A stretch of 11,652 nucleotides of DNA, from positions 1 to 11,652 of the forward strand of contig UQMI01000075.1 in the NCBI GenBank assembly GCA_900542045.1. Direction: 5' to 3'. The position numbers and the translations under genes were made by a program. The notes beneath the pieces are model-generated. The model worked only from the letters and a program-made list of their open reading frames with translations, searched no databases and had not been told where the DNA came from. This document shows positions 6,503 through 11,652 of this stretch, piece after piece (positions within the stretch are counted from its first letter, which is position 1; every line of letters begins with the position of its first letter). The DNA is from an uncultured Blautia sp. Lineage in GTDB: Bacteria; Bacillota; Clostridia; Lachnospirales; Lachnospiraceae.

Positions 6503-6567
6503 GAAGCTGTTCCAGAAGAAGATCTTGCTGTGGATCCGGAGGGACAACAGAAAAGAAAGGATACAAA

Positions 6568-7128
6568 ATGGGTAAGTTATATATGGCCCGTCACGGGCAG
6601 ACACAATGGAATGCAGAAAACAGGATCTGCGGGATCGTGGATCTGACGCTGACAGAAGAAGGGCTGCGGCAGGCGGAAGCGCTGGCTGAGAAAGCAGAGG
6701 CGCTGCAGCTGGACCGGGTGATCACTTCGGCCATGAAACGGGCAAGGCAGACCGGTGCGATCATCGGAGCCCGGCTGGGCATTCCGGTGGAGATGGATGC
6801 CAGGCTGGCGGAGATCAATTTTGGAAAGTACGAGGGCGCCCCCAGAAACGATCCGGGCTATCATCGGGATAAGCTGCAGTTCGCCTGCCGGTATGAAGGC
6901 GGAGGCGAGTCCACGTTTCAGGCGGTGCAGAGGCTGTATAACTGCCTGGATGAGATCCGGGAAAAATACGAAGAGCAGAATGTGCTGCTGGTGGCCCATG
7001 GAAGCGCCTGCAGGATACTGCATACATACTTCACAGATGTGAAGAATGAGGATTTTTTCCGGTTTTATCTGGATAACTGTGAGGCGGTGGGGCATGATTG
7101 GCCAGCAAAATCTGGTACATTCCGATAA
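6568..7128 (+). CDS. Histidine phosphatase (phosphoglycerate mutase-like) family protein
   Basis: A 186-residue cytoplasmic enzyme of the histidine phosphatase superfamily, which moves phosphate through a phosphohistidine. The nucleophile motif is ARHGQTQWN (7-15; H9, with R8). R60 lies in KRARQTG, E82 in LAEINFGKYEG, and the second catalytic histidine H144 in LLVAHGSACR. All core residues are present, so it should be active. Substrate cannot be read from sequence: close families include cobalamin-pathway phosphatases, sugar phosphatases and cofactor-independent mutase-like proteins, and no cobalamin genes are nearby. Ribosome site AAAGG (6556-6560) is 7 nt before ATG 6568. It starts 65 nt after yccF with no terminator between, so it may share that transcript. 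The tail after NCEAV (GHDWPAKSGTFR) is unlike the rest and may be a changed C-terminus. Confidence 0.9.
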   Translation: MGKLYMARHGQTQWNAENRICGIVDLTLTEEGLRQAEALAEKAEALQLDRVITSAMKRARQTGAIIGARLGIPVEMDARLAEINFGKYEGAPRNDPGYHRDKLQFACRYEGGGESTFQAVQRLYNCLDEIREKYEEQNVLLVAHGSACRILHTYFTDVKNEDFFRFYLDNCEAVGHDWPAKSGTFR

Positions 7129-7133
7129 AAATG

Positions 7134-7142
7134 TGGTATAAT
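7134..7142 (+). promoter_or_regulatory. Extended -10 promoter of the ArsC/Spx-like gene
   Basis: TGG followed by TATAAT (7137-7142) forms an extended -10, and no good -35 is seen. A start near 7149 gives a short leader with AAGGAG at 7161-7166, and makes an ATG at 7150 unlikely as the translation start. Confidence 0.6.
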
Positions 7143-7173
7143 AAATCTGATGTTTGAGAAAAGGAGAAAAAAG

Positions 7174-7539
7174 ATGTTATTTATTGAATATCCAAAATGC
7201 ACTACCTGTCAAAAAGCAAAAAAGTGGCTGACAGAGGCAGGGGTAGAATTTACGGACAGACATATCGTAGAAGACCGTCCTACACAGGAGGAACTGAAAA
7301 TATGGCTGGACAGGAGCGGTCTTCCGCTGAAGCGTTTTTTTAATACCAGTGGAATGAAATACAGAGAGCTGAATCTGAAAGACCGGCTGCCTGGAATGTC
7401 AGAGGAAGAGCAGCTGGAACTGCTGGCTTCAGACGGAATGCTTGTAAAACGGCCGCTGTTGATAGGGGAAGGATTTGTGCTGACAGGCTTTAAGGAAAAG
7501 GAATGGCAGGAAAAGCTGCAGGCTGCCGGGATTTTATAA
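7174..7539 (+). CDS. ArsC/Spx-family thioredoxin-fold protein
   Basis: A 121-residue cytoplasmic protein of the ArsC family (arsenate reductase-like, Spx/MgsR/YffB branch). The N-terminal motif is YPKCTTCQKAKKWL, with C9 and C12 as a CxxC redox pair. Then come a helical insert (TQEELKIWLDRSGLPLKRFFNTSG), KYRELNLKDRL, and the family's cis-proline strand KRPLLIGEGFVLTGFKE near 95-111. Spx proteins bind RNA polymerase and regulate thiol-stress genes, whereas others reduce substrates. The Lys-Arg-Pro and GF-x-E pattern fits the broader Spx/YffB group, and no ars genes are near, so arsenate reduction should not be assumed. ATG 7174 is chosen because AAGGAG is 7 nt upstream; ATG 7150 lies at the predicted transcription start and would add MFEKRRKK. 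Confidence 0.88.
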   Translation: MLFIEYPKCTTCQKAKKWLTEAGVEFTDRHIVEDRPTQEELKIWLDRSGLPLKRFFNTSGMKYRELNLKDRLPGMSEEEQLELLASDGMLVKRPLLIGEGFVLTGFKEKEWQEKLQAAGIL

Positions 7540-7596
7540 AAGGAAAAAAACGTTTGTCCTGGTGTGCCGGGGAAGTACGTATGAGCGGAGGAAGAT

Positions 7597-8658
7597 ATGA
7601 GATACGGCAAAATTCGCATAGAAGAAAATAATCTGATATTTACAAAACGAATGATGACAAACAGCCTTCCCTGTAACGATATCCTCTGGGCCTATCGGCG
7701 AAAAGAAGACGGAAATGCGAAAGATGCGGCTAGTTCTCAGGGAAGTGCCGGCATCTCTGTTATGATAAGAACGCGGAAGGGAAAACGATACAAATTTGAC
7801 ATGACAGAAGAAGAGGCAAGGGCATGCCTGAATCATCTGAAAACCCTGAATCCGTGGATGGCTTTGGGCTTTCCCAAAGGAGCAAGGCTGCCGCTGCAGA
7901 GTATGCCCAACACAAGAGATCTGGGAGCGCTCAAGACTGGTGACGGCAGGTTTATCCTTCCTCACAGGCTGCTTCGGAGCGGAGAACTGTATCATCTGTC
8001 AAAGGCAGATATACGAACCCTGCGGGAGGAGTATCATCTGCGGACCGTGGTGGATTTTCGAACTGAGACAGAACGGCTGCATAAGCCGGATACGGAGATG
8101 GAAGGGGTCTGTTACATTGAAAACCCCATATTGGAAGAAGAAACTGTAGGGATTACCCGGGAATCCGGGCTCGTGGGGATGCTGAAAGGGTTCGAAGGAG
8201 ACGCAGAAGAATATATGAAACGTACGTATCAGGCCCTTGTCAGGGAAAGATATGCAGCTAACCAGTACGCCAAATTTTTCCAGTATCTGCTGGATCAGGA
8301 AAACGGCGCCATTCTCTGGCACTGCAGCGCAGGAAAGGACCGGGTGGGCGTAGCTACAGCGCTGCTGCTCAGTGCCCTTGGTGTACCCCGTGATACGATC
8401 ATGGATGACTATCTGCGGTCTAATGAATATCTGGAGCAGGATACCGAGTATCTGCTCCAGCTTCTGGAAGAGCAGCTCCGGGGCAATCCGAAGGCGGAGG
8501 AGAATATCCGGATTATGATGGGGGTGAAGGAAAGTTATCTGGAGAGTGCATTCCAGGCCATCGAAGAAGATTGCGGTACAATGGAACGCTATTTGAAAAA
8601 ACGGATGTGCCTGTCAGCAAAAACCGTGGAAAAGTTACAAAATAAGTACCTTATATGA
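7597..8658 (+). CDS. Protein tyrosine phosphatase (Y_phosphatase3-type) with N-terminal extension
   Basis: A 353-residue probably cytoplasmic phosphatase. The catalytic loop is HCSAGKDRVG (242-251), matching HCx5R with C243 as nucleophile and R249 binding phosphate. Before it are MPNTRDLG (103-110), equivalent to the NfRDLGG element of PF13350-type phosphatases, LLRSGELYHLS, and VVDFRTETER (151-160). Helices after the loop (RDTIMDDYLRSNEYL) also fit. Relatives act on phosphotyrosine proteins or phosphoinositides. Residues 1-~95 are an extra domain rich in predicted beta strands and ending in a helix (TEEEARACLNHLKTL), which could be a PH-like fold; this is inference. A GGAGG (7585-7589) lies 7 nt before ATG 7597. 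It follows the ArsC-like gene by 57 nt with no terminator, so the two may be co-transcribed. Confidence 0.88.
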   Translation: MRYGKIRIEENNLIFTKRMMTNSLPCNDILWAYRRKEDGNAKDAASSQGSAGISVMIRTRKGKRYKFDMTEEEARACLNHLKTLNPWMALGFPKGARLPLQSMPNTRDLGALKTGDGRFILPHRLLRSGELYHLSKADIRTLREEYHLRTVVDFRTETERLHKPDTEMEGVCYIENPILEEETVGITRESGLVGMLKGFEGDAEEYMKRTYQALVRERYAANQYAKFFQYLLDQENGAILWHCSAGKDRVGVATALLLSALGVPRDTIMDDYLRSNEYLEQDTEYLLQLLEEQLRGNPKAEENIRIMMGVKESYLESAFQAIEEDCGTMERYLKKRMCLSAKTVEKLQNKYLI

Positions 8659-8793
8659 GAATATATTTGTGTATTATTTATATGTTTTTTAGAAATTTAA
8701 TAAGGTTTTCAGAAGTTAGTCACGCCACATTCACAAATTGGGAATATGATAAAAGAAGCAGCAGGGAATAGGATAATTGAATGGAGGCGTTAT

Positions 8794-9378
8794 ATGAAAT
8801 ATGTAACCTATTACGAAACGGAAGAGGTTGTTCCTGATAAAGATCATGGGAATGATTTTTCCGATATGCATACAGAGCAGCAGAAGAAAACAGACTATAT
8901 AGAGAGATATCATTTTGTATCTTTTTATGGGAAAGCAGAAAATACTCCGAAATATTCTATTTGCCGTAAGAATAAAGAAAAGATATACCTGGAGAAGTCG
9001 TCTTCTCAAAACGGCCTTTTCTGGAGAGAATGTGAGGAGATTTCTCAGGAAGAAGCCAGGCAGATGAAGACCGGGGATCTGGGATGGATGAAGAATGATA
9101 CCAGATATCTGGTACGGGATTTTTATTTACAGATGACGATTAATGATCTGCGGTATGATTATTATGAAACCTATGACAGACAGGAATATGTTTATCAGAG
9201 GAACGACCGGATTGTATTTAATCGTAATATCAAGCGGATCCGGGGCGATTATGTGCTGGATGTGCTTCCGGAAGGTTTTGTGCAGATTCGTTTACGCCGT
9301 GCAAAGACGATTCCGAGGGTCATTCAGAATATGATGCAGGGACTGGAATTTACGGAGGAAGTTCCTGTGTATGTATAA
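8794..9378 (+). CDS. Short VTC-like (polyphosphate polymerase family) protein, probably degenerate
   Basis: A 194-residue soluble protein. The core resembles the VTC domain (CYTH/triphosphate tunnel fold): KYSICRKNKEKIYLEKSS (53-70), WRECEEISQEEARQMKTGDL (77-96), LVRDFYLQM (106-114), ETYDRQEYVY (125-134), DRIVFNRNIK (138-147), and GFVQIRLRRAKTIPRVIQNM (161-180). In active VTC proteins the last block reads about MEIKxxGxxPxW; here the metal-binding Glu position is Gln and Lys is Arg. The first basic block, usually R(I/L)R, reads SIC. The N-terminal first strand and helix are hard to find in residues 1-40. It may therefore be a non-catalytic binder or a decaying gene. Start at ATG 8794, with GGAGG (8783-8787) 6 nt upstream; ATG 8746 lacks a ribosome site. 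The family call is by eye and moderate. Confidence 0.6.
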   Translation: MKYVTYYETEEVVPDKDHGNDFSDMHTEQQKKTDYIERYHFVSFYGKAENTPKYSICRKNKEKIYLEKSSSQNGLFWRECEEISQEEARQMKTGDLGWMKNDTRYLVRDFYLQMTINDLRYDYYETYDRQEYVYQRNDRIVFNRNIKRIRGDYVLDVLPEGFVQIRLRRAKTIPRVIQNMMQGLEFTEEVPVYV

Positions 9379-9484
9379 TATACATAAAATACGAATAATT
9401 TTACAGTTGATGGATGACGTTGCAGTGATACTGCTTTAGCACGTCAGATGGATTTTGAATGATCGGTTTTTTAAGAAAAATGAG

Positions 9485-9514
9485 ACCTGCATCTGGAAAA
9501 GGTGCAGGTTTTCC
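9485..9514 (+). terminator. Intrinsic terminator after the VTC-like gene
   Basis: ACCTGCATC (9485-9493) pairs with GGTGCAGGT (9501-9509) through nine pairs, one of them G-U, with a 7-nt loop and a modest T-rich tail (TTTTCCTTT). It lies 107 nt after the VTC-like stop and upstream of the ilvN promoter. It is the first intrinsic terminator I see after the riboswitch terminator. Confidence 0.8.
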
Positions 9515-9536
9515 TTTGCATTTCCAAGGGATTGCA

Positions 9537-9564
9537 TTGACAAAATCAGATATCTTGCTATAAT
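9537..9564 (+). promoter_or_regulatory. ilvN promoter
   Basis: TTGACA (9537-9542), a 16-bp spacer, and TATAAT (9559-9564) preceded by an extended -10 TGC (9556-9558): close to consensus. The predicted start is near 9571, giving a leader of about 50 nt. That is too short for a T-box or a classic leader-peptide attenuator. Confidence 0.88.
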
Positions 9565-9578
9565 TAATAGAATAAAAA

Positions 9579-9602
9579 TTAGTTCTGATGAAAAAGAGCT
9601 AA
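9579..9602 (+). other. 5' UTR hairpin upstream of ilvN
   Basis: TTAGTTCT (9579-9586) pairs with AGAGCTAA (9595-9602), eight pairs with one G-U, around an 8-nt loop. It ends a few bases before the ribosome site AAGAAGG (9606-9612). The loop and 3' arm spell a 4-codon reading frame (ATGAAAAAGAGCTAA) with no branched-chain codons. It may tune translation; no ligand is suggested. Confidence 0.4.
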
Positions 9603-9621
9603 GAAAGAAGGTATATCATAC

Positions 9622-10119
9622 ATGAAACAGCGAGTATTATCTCTTTTAGTAGACAATACAGCCGGTGTATTGAGTCGTATATCGGGTCTTTTCAGCCGAA
9701 GAGGATATAATATTGACAGTATTTCTGCAGGCGTGACCACAGATCCGAGATTTACCAGGATCACTGTGGTGTGCAGCGGAGATTCTATGGTATTGGAGCA
9801 GATCACCAAGCAGCTGGCCAAGATCGTGGATGTGAGAGACATTAAGGTGCTGGATCCGGAGAACAGTGTGTGCAGAGAATTGATCTTAGTGAAAGTATCT
9901 GCCAGACCGGAACAGCGTCAGGGCGTGATCGCAGTAGCGGATATTTTCCGTGCCAAGATCGTGGATGTGAGCAAGGATTCTCTGGTGATCGAACTGACCG
10001 GAACCAAGAGCAAGCTGGCAGCTTTTGTGGATCTTCTTCACGATTATGAGATCCTGGAGCTGGCACGGACAGGCATCACCGGATTGTCCAGAGGTTCGGA
10101 AGATGTAAGATATCTGTAA
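9622..10119 (+). CDS. ilvN: Acetolactate synthase small (regulatory) subunit
   Basis: A 165-residue regulatory subunit of acetohydroxyacid synthase, which makes acetolactate for valine and leucine and acetohydroxybutyrate for isoleucine. An ACT domain fills residues ~1-75: RVLSLLVDNTAGVLSRISGLFSRRGYNI, with the NxxGVLxR and RRGYNIxS signatures, and the segment TRITVVCSGD. The C-terminal IlvN domain (~82-160) includes RELILVKVSA, IFRAKIVDV, LVIELTGT, and ELARTGITGLSRG. Full length for the short bacterial form (about 160). It normally binds valine and gives feedback inhibition to IlvB. The catalytic ilvB gene is not upstream here, since the promoter lies directly before ilvN, so the partner is encoded elsewhere. 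Start ATG 9622 with AAGAAGG upstream. First gene of a three-gene unit with ilvC. Confidence 0.97.
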   Translation: MKQRVLSLLVDNTAGVLSRISGLFSRRGYNIDSISAGVTTDPRFTRITVVCSGDSMVLEQITKQLAKIVDVRDIKVLDPENSVCRELILVKVSARPEQRQGVIAVADIFRAKIVDVSKDSLVIELTGTKSKLAAFVDLLHDYEILELARTGITGLSRGSEDVRYL

Positions 10120-10134
10120 GTTACATAGGTAAGC

Positions 10135-10151
10135 TAAGGGAATTTCCCTTA
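10135..10151. repeat. Palindrome between ilvN and ilvC
   Basis: TAAGGGAA (10135-10142) and TTCCCTTA (10144-10151) are exact complements around a single base. It lies in the 60-nt gap 28 nt before the ilvC start. It has no T-run, so it is not a terminator. It could be a protein-binding site or an RNA hairpin affecting processing or stability. Confidence 0.5.
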
Positions 10152-10152
10152 A

Positions 10153-11193
<1,041 letters not shown>

Positions 11194-11216
11194 TTCATTT
11201 TCTGATTGAGGTATCT

Positions 11217-11588
11217 ATGGGGAATAGAGAACGTAATGTTGCGCTGAGTATTGTATTTACCATTCTGACCTGCGGGATTTATGGCTGGTACTGGATGGTG
11301 GTGCTGAATGATGATATGTTGGATGCGCTGAACGAGGATGGAACAAGCGGCGGTCTGGTGCTGGTGCTCAGCCTGGTGACCTGTGGGATTTACGGGTTAT
11401 ACTGGATGTACCAGACGGGACGCCGGGTGGACCGGCTGAACGCCAGATATGGGAGACATACGGATAATTCCGGACTTTTGTATCTGATCATCGGCATCCT
11501 GGGTTTATCGATCGTTGTATATGGTGTCGCACAGAATGAGTTGAATCAATATTATCGGAATTTCCCGCCATATTATGATTATCAGTAG
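11217..11588 (+). CDS. DUF4234-type small membrane protein
   Basis: A 123-residue membrane protein with three hydrophobic helices: ~8-30 (ALSIVFTILTCGIYGWYWMV), ~46-65 (LVLVLSLVTCGIYGLYWMYQ) and ~85-106. The first two share the element L(T/V)TCGIYG(W/L)YWM, the hallmark of DUF4234 proteins, and look like an internal duplication. Each is followed by a polar segment (NDDMLDALNEDG; GRRVDRLNARYG). The end has LNQYYRN before an acidic/Tyr tail. Function is unknown for the family; usual length 80-250. It starts 23 nt after ilvC with a weak ribosome site (TGAGGT) and ends just before the terminator, so it is the last cistron of the ilvN-ilvC transcript. No direct link to amino acid synthesis is visible. 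Confidence 0.88.
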   Translation: MGNRERNVALSIVFTILTCGIYGWYWMVVLNDDMLDALNEDGTSGGLVLVLSLVTCGIYGLYWMYQTGRRVDRLNARYGRHTDNSGLLYLIIGILGLSIVVYGVAQNELNQYYRNFPPYYDYQ

Positions 11589-11600
11589 AACATCAACGGG

Positions 11601-11638
11601 GCTGTCGCACTAAATAATTAGTGCGGCAGCACTTTTTT
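11601..11638 (+). terminator. Intrinsic terminator of the ilvN-ilvC unit
   Basis: GCTGTCGCACTAA (11601-11613) pairs with TTAGTGCGGCAGC (11618-11630) through 13 pairs, one of them G-U, around the loop ATAA. A six-T run follows at 11633-11638. It sits 12 nt after the DUF4234 stop. Confidence 0.95.
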
Positions 11639-11652
11639 GCAGAGAATAAGAG

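Noticed and set aside
9379..9621. T-box or leader-peptide attenuator for ilvN
   Set aside because: The terminator at 9485-9514 lies upstream of the ilvN promoter. The ~50-nt leader has no T-box motif and no run of Leu/Val/Ile codons.

Overview
The window looks like a chromosomal stretch from a low-to-mid GC Firmicute of class Clostridia, most likely Lachnospiraceae. The reasons are strong AGGAGG-type ribosome sites, TATAAT promoters with extended -10 elements, and Clostridia-type versions of YccF, IlvN/IlvC, an ECF-S-like/GGDEF protein and a type I-C-style CRISPR repeat. The genus cannot be fixed from the sequence; a Blautia-like organism is a guess.

Layout. (1) 53-1186: an AI-2E family membrane permease. 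(2) 1187-2403: no intact gene. It holds a leader-like AT-rich stretch, a CRISPR array of eight identical 32-nt repeats plus one truncated repeat (1479-2032), and a broken MFS transporter fragment on the minus strand that abuts the last repeat. No cas gene is in the window. (3) 2404-3785: a membrane diguanylate cyclase gene broken by an apparent one-base deletion just before GGDEF, then a bidirectional terminator (3942-3974). (4) 4045-5220, minus strand: a secreted ComEC-like metallo-beta-lactamase-fold hydrolase.

(5) 5375-6502: the most notable regulatory unit. A strong promoter leads straight into a yybP-ykoY (manganese) riboswitch, whose closing stem shares bases with an intrinsic terminator. 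Downstream are a small helical protein with an internal duplication and a YccF membrane protein, overlapping by 4 nt. (6) 6568-9378: a histidine phosphatase, an ArsC/Spx-like thioredoxin-fold protein with its own promoter, a protein tyrosine phosphatase, and a short, apparently degenerate VTC-like (polyphosphate polymerase family) protein. I see no intrinsic terminator between the riboswitch and 9485, so read-through across this group is possible.

(7) 9537-11638: a compact unit with its own promoter and terminator: ilvN, ilvC (branched-chain amino acid synthesis; ilvB is not adjacent) and a DUF4234-type membrane protein.

Most genes are ordinary chromosomal ones. The points worth following are the Mn2+ riboswitch upstream of a YccF operon, the frameshift at GGDEF, the fusion of the CRISPR array end to an MFS remnant, and the VTC-like protein with altered active-site positions.
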